Origin: Lucifuga dentata
Lineage: Eukaryota; Chordata; Actinopteri; Ophidiiformes; Bythitidae
Assembly (NCBI GenBank): GCA_014773175.1
Contig: VXCM01005154.1
Location: 57,766 to 121,765 of the forward strand
Direction of reading: 5' to 3'
Length of the DNA stretch: 64,000 bases
The notes under the pieces are model-generated. The model was not told the DNA's origin and made no database searches. It was given only the letters and a program-made list of their open reading frames with translations. Positions 48,991-61,477 of this stretch are shown here, piece after piece. Position 1 is the stretch's first letter; every line of letters begins with the position of its first letter. Position numbers and translations under genes: made by a program.

Positions 48991-51689
48991 ACACATGCAT
49001 ACATTTTCTACTGGAGGGGGAAATCATAGCTCCTCCGCTCATTTCCTACAGTTTTGGGACAACAGAGGAGTGGAGGAGGCAATTTCAGTTTCCAGGTCAC
49101 AGAGGAGAGGAGGATAGGTCAGGATCATATTAAGGTGCAGACTTTGGAGCTGCCCAGGCCGCATTGCATTGCATTCTCTGCGTTGCTGCAGATACGATGC
49201 ATTTATTAACTCACTCAGATGCAGCTCAAATGAGGATAAGAATGTTTCTCTTTCACTTTTCCTTCATACATTCATCCAACTTGAATTGACGCATGTCCAC
49301 TTCCTCTACGCTTCCAGTTATCACTTATCAAAGAAAAATGTTGTCATTTTTGGACATTTTGGTGGTGACAAAAACAAAACAACAACTTATAATATTTCAA
49401 GGCAAAGGTAATAGAAAGTCTTACTGACGTTAAATATTCAACCTGACTGTGGTGTTTCCTGCTGTGTTATGCTTTTACTTACAGGTTATATGTGGAAAAA
49501 AATACAAAATCAGGTCTTTACTGAAAGAAATGCTTCTGTTTTTCATTGATAATCTGTGATTCTGCTCATTCTCACAGCATCAGCATGTAATCCATTCTAT
49601 CATATAATCCAAGATATGAATCCTTCTATGCTTACATGCATACATATAGATACTCTTCTGATTGTCTCTGGGGAAAATGATGAGCTTCTTATCTAGGAGC
49701 TGCAATAACAACAATGCAAGTAGATAGAAGAATAAATGAATAAATTCTAATGTCCTAAGAGAAAAAAAGCAGAATTCTCTCATCGTTTTTTGTTCCAGGC
49801 TGGTAATTCACAGGCAAGCAGACCAGAACAAGATCTGTCGAAACGACAGCCCGGCATTGTGACGCACTTCACCCAGCCACATGTCGCCCATCCAAGGGCC
49901 AGCGCTCAGCAGGACGGGGAGAGTAGCGGTGGGGCTGTAAGCCTGTCCACGGATTTGTTTGTTGCAGTGTTTGTGTGTCCATATGTGTGTATGAGGAGGG
50001 GGAGGAGGGCAAGCGAAGGGGACGTTGCCAGTGTGTCCCCTGAGCCATGCCATATGAATGCCAGCAGGCAGCAGGGCAAGGCGAAAGAGGGAGGTGGATT
50101 TTGCTCTCCCAAGACCGCCACCCTGAGTCTGGTGGTGGATGTGTGCGTGCGGCGTTGTGGGCGGGGTTCCACAAACGTGCTCACAGCATGAGCTCTCCCA
50201 GTTTGTGACTTGCCATCGCTGGTGGTGTCACTCAGCCAGCCAAGCGAATCTGCTGCCTGCCCCGGGCCGAGTCAGACACGGGCCTGGAAAGGAGTACATG
50301 TGCATATGTGTATGTAGAGATTCTACACGTGTGTCCATATGCATGCGTGTGTGCAACAGAGAAAAGAGGCCGTTAGCGCCTTGGGGACACGCTGCATGAT
50401 CTGTTGCTTTGGCCGGTGCGTTCAAAACAGACTGTTCTCTTTTCAAAGCCAGTGAGAAGGGTCTGCCCAGCACGCAGCTTAGCTCCTATAATACCTCTGA
50501 TAAGAAGCATTTCCATAAGAGGGGAGTTTGAAACGCGAATACCAGGAAGGCAGCTGGAATAACTGCTGGGAAGTGGTAGAAAGATATACTGTCATTGTAC
50601 GCAATACAGAAGATTAGAACACCATGTTCCCATTAGAAACTGTATAAAAGGAAAACTGTGTAACAAAGCTGCGGATTACAGAGGATTTCACATGGCGTAA
50701 CATAGCTACGTGTTAGAGGGCCTAAATAGACTTATAATGCCGCTATGAGAATCGGCTCGCTTCACTGTATGTCTGACAGCTCGTTATTGTTAAAATGAGC
50801 ACGCATTGAACCCTGCTCCATGAGCGACTATCCAAACTTGAGAATTCGACAAAAACAAATCTTGACTTTAAATGCGCTGTTTACAATAATAATCTAAAAA
50901 AAAATTTGAGAATGTACATGACGGAGATTAATCCTAATATTTGCAAAAAGTCTTGACTCGTTCATTTGAATAGTCGATTAAGAGGAGTCAGTGTAGCAGT
51001 TAATTAGAAACCAGTGGTGATAACCACCTGTTCAAACATCCAGATGGGAAGTCTGTCTGCTTATCCCACGACTGCCTGGGAGTGTTACATCATTACAGAG
51101 TCGCATGGAAATGAGAGGGAAATAAATGAAGATGGATGGATGTCGTACTGTGCTCGGAATTTGACTGAAGCGCACCATAAGTTAAGCACCTGATATAGGC
51201 ATGTAGGCACACACATACATTCATTAGGTATGAGCATGTATGTGAACAGAGGCTTGGTCAAACACACACAAACACACACACGTGTGCAGATGCAGAACGT
51301 AATTACCTGTCAACTGCAAGATTTGACTTCCTGGGAATAAATGGACTGATTAATATTCGCGGGGAGGGCGATGGGGGAAAGCCATTCGGCTGATTGGAAG
51401 TTAAGATATTCACTAACCTATTGCTTCTTTTATTACAATGCCACAATGACAAGATGGGGAATTACAGATGGGAGGAGATGCAAAAGAATAAAGACGTAGA
51501 AAGACAGGCAGCATATATTAAAACGGACTTCACCCATTCAGCATATTTAAGTGTTTGCAGAGGAAGAGCTGGCCTCCATTTATATTTCCACAAAGAATCT
51601 AATGAAATAGTGTAGACTGGTGGATTTATTTAAGCTCCCCCCATTGTCACATGGCTACTATTGGCCGCTCTTAACATTTGAAGTCTCTA
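48991..51689. other. Intronic sequence; GC-rich island at 49790-50480
   Basis: 49790-50480 is clearly GC-richer than its surroundings and has open frames on both strands. The plus strand at 49799 has a TTTTTTGTTCCAG-like acceptor followed by a long open frame (to 50191) with exon-like composition, but no known protein matches. It might be an exon of an antisense transcript or a regulatory island. The rest is ordinary intron. Confidence 0.3.
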
Positions 51690-52377
51690 CAGGTTTATTT
51701 TTATCACATACTGTAATAACTGAAACCAACAGCTGTCTGGAAGGTAGGAAAAAGAATTCTAAAATACACCGCTTTCATAGTATATTTTGGAAATGGTTGT
51801 AAGTAACGTAGTGTGTGCATGGTTGTACTGGAAATAGGGCTCAGACATGCAAAATCACTGGTCCTTTAACATAATTGATGCTGCAAGAAATGTCAGCTGA
51901 AAGTTAAAAATTGTCATTCTTAAGTCAAATTCAGTATTTACTGCTACAGTAGTGTTTTCTGGAAATGGTTGGCAGTAATGTACCATGTACACAAGGAGTA
52001 TTTATAGGGCTCAAACATGCAAAACCACAGGTGTGGTCCTTTAAGATCCTCCTACTGGATCATGGCTTGATTGCTGTTTTTTTATGTTTTCCTGTATTGT
52101 CTCATGTTATTTCTGCCTTTGTAATTTGCCTGTTTCCTCGTCTGCAGCTCACCTGGATGTTTGAGAGAGGAAATCTTATAAGGAAAAAATGTACATTTTT
52201 TCCTTATATGTGCTAGATACGCACCTAAGTAAAATATATATGCTAGATACACATCTTACGTAACTGTTCCGACTTACGAACAAATTCGACTTACGAACAG
52301 CCGTGGGCACGGAAGTCGTTCGTAACCCAGGAACTTCCTGTATTGGGCTCAAACATATAAGATCACCGATCCTTTAA
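51690..52377. mobile_element. Three half-copies of the TTAA element in a row
   Basis: Each carries only the right end: CACTGGTCCTTTAA (to 51869), CAGGTGTGGTCCTTTAA (to 52044) and CACCGATCCTTTAA (to 52377), each preceded by a GGGCTCA-ACATG-type block. The first is preceded by the AACAGCTGTCTGGAAGGTAG block. Between the second and third is a CGACTTACGAACA motif (about 52270-52300) also seen near 33720-33760. Confidence 0.6.
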
Positions 52378-52974
52378 GGGAAAAAACCCACCCTTGAATA
52401 TCCTATAATTAAATATTTTTAACAGCTGATGTTTTGCTGAGTGTGAACTTATTTCCATTTGCATTGTCTCTTCGACTTTAACCCCCCATGTTCTGTAAGT
52501 TTTAGCGGTAGATGATAGATGATACCTTCCTTTGCCTCTTACGCTTGTAAAGCTCATCGCTGTTGGTCACTCAGTCACACCATTGTCACTGTCGATAAAT
52601 GCCACCTGTTCTTGTTAATGCCTTCTTGTCATGTCTCATCAATTTTACAAGTCGCTGCTTGTCATTTTGTCATCCAAGACCTCCATGAGTGTCGTGTGTG
52701 TGTGTGTGTGTGTAGGAAGTCAAGGCGCTATTGTCCTTGTTACATCGTGGCAAGGCACAGCTCGGTTTGCTTTGGACTTGGATGTCTTGTGAAGTTGGTG
52801 ACTGATGTCTTTGTTGTTCATGTCGGTTCATGTGGCAAGTCACATGTCTGGTGTCTGACTTCCAAAGTGACGTATTTCATGTAATATTTCAATGTCAACA
52901 GGTAGAATGTGGTTCTAGGTTGGTGACTGCTGTTCTAGCTCTTCTATGTCGCTTCAACTGAGTTATTATAGGCC

Positions 52975-53350
52975 AGGAGTACTCAAACATAAATCTTAAA
53001 GGTCCGCAAAGAAAATTGAAAGTCCATCCGTTTTCTGTACCCGTTTGTCCTGTTAAGGATCATGGGGGGTTGGAGCCTATCCCAGCAGTCACTGGGCGAG
53101 AGGCGGGGTTCACCTGGACAGGTCACCAGTGTATTGCAGGGCTGACACATAGAGACAGACAAACTCATTCACACCTACGGACAATTTAGAATTTTCAATT
53201 CACCTGACCTGCATGTCTTGGGAGGAAGCCGGAGTGCCTGGAGGGAACCCACGCAGACACGGGGAGAACACGCAAACTCCACACAGAAAGGACCCAGTCG
53301 GTTTCGAATCTGGGACCTTCTTGCTGTAAGCCACCGTGCCGCCCCAAAAA
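52975..53350. repeat. High-copy vertebrate/fish interspersed repeat
   Basis: Blocks GGAGCCTATCCCAGCAGTCA, CACACCTACGGACAATTTAG, GCATGTCTTGGGAGGAAGCC, CACGCAGACACGGGGAGAAC and CCACCGTGCCGCC are instantly recognisable as a widespread fish repeat. I am not certain of its family name. No coding sequence. Confidence 0.8.
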
Positions 53351-53399
53351 AATAGAAAATATTGAAAACTGAAAATATTCAATGATTTTCAATTTACTG

Positions 53400-53700
53400 A
53401 CAATTTAAGGTGTTGAATGTGTGTGTGTGTGTGTGTGTGTGTGGGTGTGTGTGTGTGTGTGGGTGGGTGGGGGTGGAGGGGGCTGACGAAACTAGCTGTA
53501 CTGTCAACTCTCAGTCGGACATTCGGTTTCACTTTGCAGTGGAGAAAGCAGAGGATTTTGATTCATTGCGTCGCACCGATGTCCTTCAGATAATACAAAT
53601 AATACATATGAAAAGTATAATTTGCTCAGTGTCCAGAGACAGTTGGGGTTCTGTCTGGATCTGGACCAGAGTCTGGATTTTGAGGATGACTGTTACAGGC
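53400..53700. repeat. GT microsatellite and hAT-derived interspersed segment
   Basis: GT/GGT tract at about 53418-53470, then blocks CGGACATTCGGTTTCACTTT and TTTGAGGATGACTG that match 23700-23760 and 36820-36955. It continues the repeat that begins at 52975 (ACTCAAACATAAATCTTAAAG) and is split by the 53020-53350 repeat, implying nested insertion. Confidence 0.65.
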
Positions 53701-53799
53701 CCTCAGCATGGTCTTTTAAAAAATAAAAAATAAAAAAAAAATAGGACCAGCATGTAGGGTCTTTGTTTTTTTTTTNTGTTTTTTTTTTTTAATAAAATA

Positions 53800-54060
53800 T
53801 AGGACCAGCACTCAAAGGCTTACCGCTCATAACTTTTAATGTAAGACTTGGACAGGCAAATACAGACACGTTTCAGCTTTAAGCCATCTTCAGCGTCATA
53901 ACTTCTATGCCACTTCGGCATAAAAAAAGTTGTGAGCCGTAAGCCTTTGCGTGCCGGTCCTGTTTTTTATTTTTGAATTGTAATGTGACCAGGCACCAGC
54001 TTATCATTTTTACGTATTGGAGTTTTGTGGGCTCTCTTGCTTGACACATGAGGCTTTTTT
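53800..54060 (-). repeat. Interspersed stem-loop repeat, second copy (inverted)
   Basis: The arm AGGACCAGCACTCAAAGGCT at 53802 is mirrored by AGCCTTTGCGTGCCGGTCCT ending near 53962, with CTCATAACTTTT / AAAAGTTGTGAG inside, giving a hairpin of about 36 bp per arm. The flank GTGACCAGGCACCAGCTTAT is the reverse complement of that at 30402. Partner copy at 30365-30560. Confidence 0.7.
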
Positions 54061-55069
54061 TTTTTAACTAACCACTCGTCATGTCNGAGTTTTGTGGGCT
54101 CTCTTGCTTGACACATGAGGCTTTTTTTTTTTAACTAACCACTCGTCATGTCTCAACAGCCTCCTCAGAAATCAATTCTAATGTTTCAGAACTCAGTGAA
54201 GTTGAATTCATTGCAAATGTACTTTGCTTTCATGAGGACATCCTTTGATCATGGCAATTCTACTAAAACGAACTCCCAGTTGCTTGAATTTCGCTTTGAT
54301 AAATACACATGCGAGTAACACCTTAAGTTTTTAAGGTATTTGTTCCCTTGAAAAAGTCTCAGTCAACAGGATAGAAAACGAGACATCGCTTTACGCTCGT
54401 TCCAACTTCCTTTCCCATCCTGGGCTGTCGTCGTAGCGACACCTCTTTGGCCTGCCTCCCTCTGTGCTTGGACTGAATGAATGTCCGCCAGTCAATACAA
54501 GCCGGCTGCGTGTCCCAGAGCTCTCACAAACAGGAATCTAATGGCATCTCTAAGCTGACAACAGGCCTCACATTAAGATAATTAGGCAGCGAGAGGGTGC
54601 CGGAACGAGACCCAGGAGAGGAGGAGGAGGAGGAGGAGGAGGAGGAGGAGATCCTACCGCTCTTCCTGAGATTCTACATTTGTAACTTACTGTTTCTTTG
54701 CCTCCTTGTTTGCCACACTCCTGCTGTCAACATGTCTACCAGCTTGCCAAATCTGTTATTGTGTTTACCTCAAGTACCATATCTGTTATCATTAGAATGA
54801 AACCGAGCTGCAGCCACCGTGGCCGGATGCCAAAGCCACATCTGAAAGTTCTAATGGCCACGATGTCAGCGTCTCAATATCTAATTTCTTTTCTTCTAAT
54901 GTGTGTTTTGGTGGCATTTTGAAAATGATTGTCCATTAAGAACATATTATCGCTTCAAGCAAAATATCACAATCCTGGTGGTTGGTGCTTTATCTCTCCA
55001 CCTCAGGCTTCAGTGATTCCTCTCTCTCTCTCTCTCTCTCATTTCCCGGTAGTTTCTGGATCTCTTATC
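54061..55069. other. Intronic sequence with GGA repeat; no gene recognised
   Basis: N at 54086 is a duplicated join. A (GGA)n tract lies at about 54618-54650. Stretches 54460-54600 and 54790-54900 lack repeat signatures and have balanced composition; they could be conserved non-coding sequence, but I cannot show it. Confidence 0.35.
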
Positions 55070-55350
55070 TCTCTCATCTTAGTGTCAGTCTCTTAAAATG
55101 CAGCGCTCCGAAGCAGTGAATTTCAGGTTCCTTTGCAGTTTTAACATGTCAGCTTTGCTTTGACACCAGGATCCAATATAAAGCAGCTCTTAAATATATA
55201 GCAGCTAATTAACATGCCAATCTTTTTGGATCTTATCAACAACATGCAGGTAATGGGCAAACGATGCACTGATTAGCATAAACTTTAGGAATGAATTTTC
55301 ATTATTGTGCCGCTTATTTAATGTGACGCTGTGCAGGTAACATTTTTTGT
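55070..55350. repeat. Partial copy of the repeat at 58862-59787
   Basis: Shares TTAGTGTCAGTCT, GCAGCTAATTAACATGCCAA (versus GCAGCTCATTAACATGCTGA) and the TTCCTTTGCAG block with 59420-59740. Confidence 0.55.
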
Positions 55351-56681
55351 TGCCCTTATATCGTTTTTAAGTCTAACACTGTTTCTATGTGGCTGCTGTT
55401 TATAAGCCCTGTTTTCTTGTAAATGTTGAATGCAAATCAAATTCAAAATGCGCGAAGACTTTCCCTGCAGTAGTTTCAATCAAAGAAAATAAATTGCAGA
55501 TATGCTGGAACCTTTGCTCCGGCTCCATCAGGCTGGGACTGAAGGCAACCTCATGATCTGTACCTGCAATTCACCTGCTTTGGACAAGCTGAGGTTCAAA
55601 TGGAGCTGGAATGATGCCTCGCATATTACCGTACTACTTCCACCTCTATCATTTTCTCCTTTTTTTCAAGTCCATGCTGCAGCATGGTGGTTTACCTGTT
55701 CATCCAATCAGATGTGACAGAATGAAGGCTCGGGTGATGGCGTGGAAGACAAGGTCACACAATCACCCATTTTTAACAGGATACGCACAGCTCCTTTGCT
55801 CTACGCATGTACACTACACACACATTCACACACACAGAAGCAGAGCGGGATTATTCGACTGACAGGGCCTTTTCTCAGAAGCAATTACCTATTAAATTTT
55901 CATCCTTCCCATCTCAGAATGTTCAGGAAAAAAATTAAAACTGCTGGGAAAGTAATTAAATCTGCAAATGATGAACTGAGTTGTGAATACAGAATACCAT
56001 ATGTGTGTACGTGTGTGCATATTGTCTTAGTCAGACTAATAGTGTTGCCCACCTAAAGCTCTTTAGTGGAATACACAAAATGGCAATTATATAGGAAACT
56101 GAGAAGCTCAACATTGGTCTGGAAGAAGTGGTAATACACTAATTCAAAGGCGTAATTGCTATTTGCCAATAAAATTAAATGAATAACATCTTAAGTACAG
56201 TAGATTGTACAGTAAATGTAGTAACTGGTCTTGTTTCAATTGGATTTAGTCTAAAGACTTTTAGTTCTTTATGCTAAAAGTATGGGTAAAAACTCAGCTT
56301 TACTTAAATGATAATGGCTCCAGATTTTCAGAGATTTTCATAAAAATCTAAAGAGCGTTGCTTGAGTTGTGCTTTAATTTAGCATCTGAACAGATAAATC
56401 TCTGTCCTTGGCACTTTGATAAAAGGTTGTTGTTGCCGTCATTCTGAGCATCACTGCGAGAATCTTCTGACTCCCAACAATATAGAGGCTTCTCTTTTTC
56501 TTTTTCCCTCACTCACTCTCTCTCCCTCCACTCCTCTCTTCTTTGTGTCTGTGTGCTCACTTTGACATTGAAAGTGAAGTGAGGCTGGGTTTTTGTCGAG
56601 ATGGTATGAGTGGGAATTGGTGGTTTGGGCTGGATCTGGTTAACATAAGACCAAAGTGGCCATTTTTAGTATGCAATAGGT
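55351..56681. other. Intronic sequence, nothing recognised
   Basis: Open frames are short and overlap a CA tract near 55815-55835. No exon or repeat boundary could be supported. Confidence 0.35.
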
Positions 56682-57508
56682 CAGGGTTCCCCAACTAGTT
56701 TTTCCTGAGCCCGGGCCCAGCACTTCCATTGTAGAGTTTGTGGTGTTGTATAATCATCAATTCTTAATAAAATGGAGATATATGAATATATACAGAAAGC
56801 TTAGATTCTCCTGAACAAAATGAGCCCAAGCGTGACATTTTATGACCATGCAATCCCGAGANAGCTTAGATTCTCCTGAACAAAATGAGCCCAAGCGTGA
56901 CATTTTATGACCATGCAATCCCGAGATATATGTAACTAAAGCACAAGATAGCCTCCGAGCTAAAACCTAGCTTTATCGCTTCTCGATGATGTAACTTCTG
57001 AGGGCAGTCTAAATTTTAAAATCCCTCTCTGTGATTTGATAGTAGACTAGCAGAGGATTTGCTTGATGGGTCAGTGGTCCTATCAGCTTTTATGTAGCCA
57101 TGGCAACAGGCATGCGTTCCCCATGCGTAATATGTGCGTAATATTCCACTGACAGACTGGAGACCATGTGCTCATCCCTATGTAGCGTTCATGATGTTTT
57201 ATAATCGCCATTTCTCAATGAAATGGACATATATGAATATTTATGGAAAGCTTAGCTTCTCCTGATCAAAATGAGGCCAGGCATGACATTTTATGACCAT
57301 GCAATCCGAGATAAGGGTGACTAAAGTACAAGATTTTTAATTTTTTTTAATTTTTATTTTTTGGAGAAGTCATCTGAGGGCCTGATAGATAGGANACAAG
57401 ATTTTTAATTTTTTTTAATTTTTATTTTTTGGAGAAGTCATCTGAGGGCCTGATAGATAGGACCCATGGGCTGCATTTGGCCCGCGGGCTGCCAGTTGGG
57501 GATCCCTG
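56682..57508. mobile_element. hAT-type non-autonomous element, target duplication CAATAGGT
   Basis: Exact 8-bp repeats CAATAGGT lie at 56674-56681 and 57509-57516. The ends CAGGGTTCCCCAACT and, reversed, CAGGGATCCCCAACT are near-perfect inverted repeats. Internally the block AAAGCTTAGATTCTCCTGAA to AATCCCGAG is repeated at 57247-57310 as a diverged copy, a genuine internal duplication; the exact repeat around N 56862 and that around N 57395 are assembly joins. No transposase. Confidence 0.88.
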
Positions 57509-57516
57509 CAATAGGT

Positions 57517-58861
57517 TGTAAGGGCTCCAAATGGATACGCATGAAACCCCAACATAAAGAATACTCAGACCTTTGTATGACGCTGCTGCTGTGCATATAT
57601 GTGATCGTCAGGTAGCGAGGCACAGATTGGGAATAAGGACTATACCTGCTATTCACCTGTTTATTGACAAATGCATTGAATGAAGTGGTGCAGGAGAACC
57701 ATATAAATCAAGCAGCAGCAATGGTTTGCTTTAAAGACAAACGGCATTAGGTGACTGACAGTCAGATGAGACCCACCAGAATTTTCTCCTCCTGCCAGAC
57801 AAGATTCAATGATGCCAGTAATAGGGCAATCTCGCCATAAGCTATAATCAATACACGGTTTGCAATAAAATAGATTTTAGAGCCGTGCCTGACACCTGCA
57901 CCAATTCTGATTGTGTGGGTTTGCGTGCACCAGCTTGTGCACATGTACATCTTTACATTACAATTACTCCTATCTCTTCTTCTTCTTCTTCTTCTTCTTC
58001 TTCTTGAATGCACTGCAGCCCTCCAAATGAAAAAATCATCTTACCATTTTCACTCTGTTTATCTTTAATCTCATAAGAAAAGAACAACATGTCCATATCA
58101 GAAATATATCTAATTACTGTCCTTCCACCTGTTCGTCCTTGTGATTAATCTTCTTCCAATGGAGGGACCCAGAAGCCAATCAGGTGGCCGTTGGAGAAGA
58201 TCCCGCCAGATCACAAAGGTTAATAACATTCCACATGATTACCCACAAGCCCGAGGATCAGAAGGTTCAGGAGAGCACTTTTCACATCGCAAATAATAAT
58301 CGCTATTTCACAGCAGCGTCCTCCTGGCCACTCAGGTGATAGGCCACCACACTATCTCATCTGTGAAATCTCAGAAATACACACACACACACACAACACA
58401 CACACAATGGACTGCAACACCTGCTGAAAGTGCTATTCATCTCTTTTCATGGAAACACTTTTTGAGTCCCTTCTCTGAAATGAAACCAAACCTTTCTAAT
58501 GAATGCAACCTTTTTCCCCCTCTTTCCATGAGCTCTGCTCTTATGATGGCGGTGATGGCATCTGCTGGCGTAGTGCTTCATAATGAGTAGGGTTATGTCA
58601 CCTTGTTGTTTGCCAGCATGGAGAGTTATTGTAGGATTCACAACTGCATATCTAATTCTTTGCACCAATAAGAGCAGTTATTCAGCCAAATACTGTATGT
58701 GGTTATTTCCTCCAATGTTGAGGTTTTCATACTCAACTGAGAAATGTGTTGAGTTTTTAAAAACAAACTAAAGTGTGTTGGGAGGAAATTTGGGGATTTG
58801 AGGGTACTATACCTTTAAGAGAAGCATTGATACTGCACATCAATAGTTTAAAACACATTGG
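57517..58861. other. Intronic sequence with CTT microsatellite; no gene recognised
   Basis: (CTT)n at about 57974-58005 and CA tracts near 58379-58406. 58120-58330 lacks repeat features and has balanced composition, but nothing in it is recognisable as an exon. Confidence 0.4.
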
Positions 58862-59787
58862 CCCAGATTCGTGAACAGTAGCGCATGATTTATCACATCG
58901 CTATGCGCAAATATCACAGCACAACCACGTTCGCTCATTAATAAACTCCTGTTAGTGACATATTTTAGCGTTAGCCTTGAAAGAGGCGTTACTGTGATAT
59001 TTCCTTATTTGCATGTCATGGTAGCTATCCATAAAACAAACCCACATGCAAAAATTAAGACCTGCTTCAGTCTGGTAGTAAATTTCAGCGATACGAAATA
59101 TAGGCTTCGTTTAAAAACTGTATTTGCCTCACATGTTAGTGATCAATAACTTTGATAGTTAAAGTCACTCAGCTAATCAGTCAGTTGTGAAAAGGTGAGT
59201 TTAGATTTGATCTGATGCATTCAGGTGCTCTGTTCAATCACCTCACCTACCGGTTTGTTTTTTTTTTTTTNTTTTTTTTTTTTTTGTTAAAGGACTAAAC
59301 CGTCCATTTTGCTTGTTTGAGCCTAATATATTAAATTTTCATACATGTCTGAGTTCCTCAAACCCACCCATCCACCCTCACCGCACAGCATGATTGCACT
59401 ACAGAGGTTAAAATACACATTTAACTGTTATTTTAGTGTCAGTCTTTTAAAACGAGGAGCTCTAAAGCAGAATGNAAAATACACATTTAACTGTTATTTT
59501 AGTGTCAGTCTTTTAAAACGAGGAGCTCTAAAGCAGAATGTATGTTTCCTTTGCAGATTTGTGGTTTTAAGACCAGATAAATCAGGATAAATCGTGGCTG
59601 ATAAATATGCAGCAGCTCATTAACATGCTGATCTTCATGGCTTTTACCTGTCACACCTCACAGTAACGCTGCCTTCATGTGATTACGCTGATTATCGTTG
59701 AAGTTTTATGAATGAGCTTCAATTATCATGACGCAATAAAGGCAGCGCTGCACTCCTTATCTCCTTTTTGTTATGAATCTGGGCTTA
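58862..59787. mobile_element. Non-autonomous DNA element with GCCCAGATTC ends
   Basis: The left end GGCCCAGATTCGTGAACA is mirrored by TGTTATGAATCTGGGCTTA at 59769-59787. A piece starting TTAAAGGACTAAACCGTCCA at 59286 looks like a short fragment of the TTAA family inserted within. Poly-T with N at 59271 and a 55-bp duplicated join at 59475 are assembly features. Partner fragment at 55070-55350. Confidence 0.55.
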
Positions 59788-60390
59788 TATATTATTAAAT
59801 CTAGCCTAGTTTGTAAAAACTTTCCTTTATTGACAAAAGTGAAAACAATGTAATTTAGTCAGAAAATTGTTCATGTTTCTGTAGAATTTTTGTGACTTCT
59901 CTCAAGAATTGCTTTGAAATCATTTCCATTTAAGACCATTCCATCTCATCCAATTGTAATTTTTTTTTTTTTTTTTTTTTNATTTTTTTTTTTTTTTTTT
60001 GTTGGCTTTTCATAAAAGTAAGACTTTAAATTCAGTGCCAGGTTCGACGGCTCTTTTTGTCGTGCTACAAAGGAGTAAAATGCAGCCTCACAGTCATAAT
60101 GCAATCTTTTTGATGTGGAGGATTTCAGCTGCAGTCAGACGGAATTGTACAGAACACCATTCATGTAAAGCTTTTGAGAGCAACACAAGAAATGAGGAGA
60201 GATAGTCCTCTGACGAGTCGAGTATCAGATAGTCACTCCGCATGTCAAAATGCATCTTTTATCCTGGAGTTCATCTTTGATTTGCAGTTCGCTCTGTGTT
60301 ATGCCATTTTCTTTTTGTGTGTGGAACCGGAATACTTTGTACTGACTGAAGTGTTTTTTTGTGTTAAATGCTCTGGTCTGTACATGTGTA

Positions 60391-60434
<44 letters not shown>

Positions 60435-61477
60435 TTTGTGTGCACTGAGCTGTTTGGTCCTGGGTATTCAAACACAATGAAATGCCGGTACTGTAGCGGC
60501 CCACAAGACTCAACAGAAATAGATGCCATTCATACGCTCTCTATTCTACCCTTACACCCTTTAAACTTCCGGCATCCCTCCAACACACACATCAACACAT
60601 ATGATAAACCGCTACGCCTCCCTCCCTCCGTCTCTCGTTATATCATGAGGGCACCAACCAAAATAAACCAGTGAGTAACTGCTGGATTTGAAAAGCTTGA
60701 GAAATGCACAAAGTGCAGATATTCTGGTTTTGAAGCCTGAACATGACGAAATAGAAGGGTATCCGGGCAGTGAGGAATAAAAAATAAAAACCCAGCGCTA
60801 TCCTTTGAAATGAAAAAGAAACAAGCCTGCGGGGAACTACATTCTCACCCAGTGCCCCTGCTTTATTTCTTCTATAAAGAGAAGAAAAAAAAATCTTTTT
60901 GTTCTTTTTTTTTTTTTTNTTTTTTTTTTTTTTCCTCACTGCGATCAGCTACTGTCAGGCTGCATCAAAGCAGTTTCTGCTGGCTGAGATGACAAACTAA
61001 ATCCTCTTCTTTTTTCAGTCTTCAACTACCCTCAAACTCTCACATCCTTCCAGTGCCCCAAATGACTTCTTTGGGGGGGCCTCCGACACCAAGCTGGACC
61101 CATTCAAGTAGCCCTGGCAACTTTAAATAAGCAGCCTTTTGCTGACACACACACACACACACCCCACCCACACTTCCATATGCTGGTGTAACTTGTACAC
61201 ACAATTCACAACAGCTGGTAATGAGCTGTCCAAAAGTCCTAGAACAACTCACGGAGGTTTGTGGCCCTGGAAACATAGTGCTGCGAGTGCATCCCAAGGG
61301 CCTCCTCCCCCCGATACTGCTCACCTGGACACCCACCCTGCAGCACGCTGGCGACAGCCCTGTTAGAGAAAGAGAAGGGAGACAGATTAAGAGAGAGGTG
61401 GTGATGGATGGATGGATGGATGGATGGATGGATGGATGGATGGATGGATGGAGGAGCAGATATGAGGAATTCATAAC
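59788..61477. other. Intronic sequence with poly-T joins and microsatellites
   Basis: Poly-T with N at 59982 and 60919; GT microsatellite at about 60393-60433; GGAT tetranucleotide tract at about 61403-61452. No exon recognised, although the 5' end of the first intron lies just above. Confidence 0.5.
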
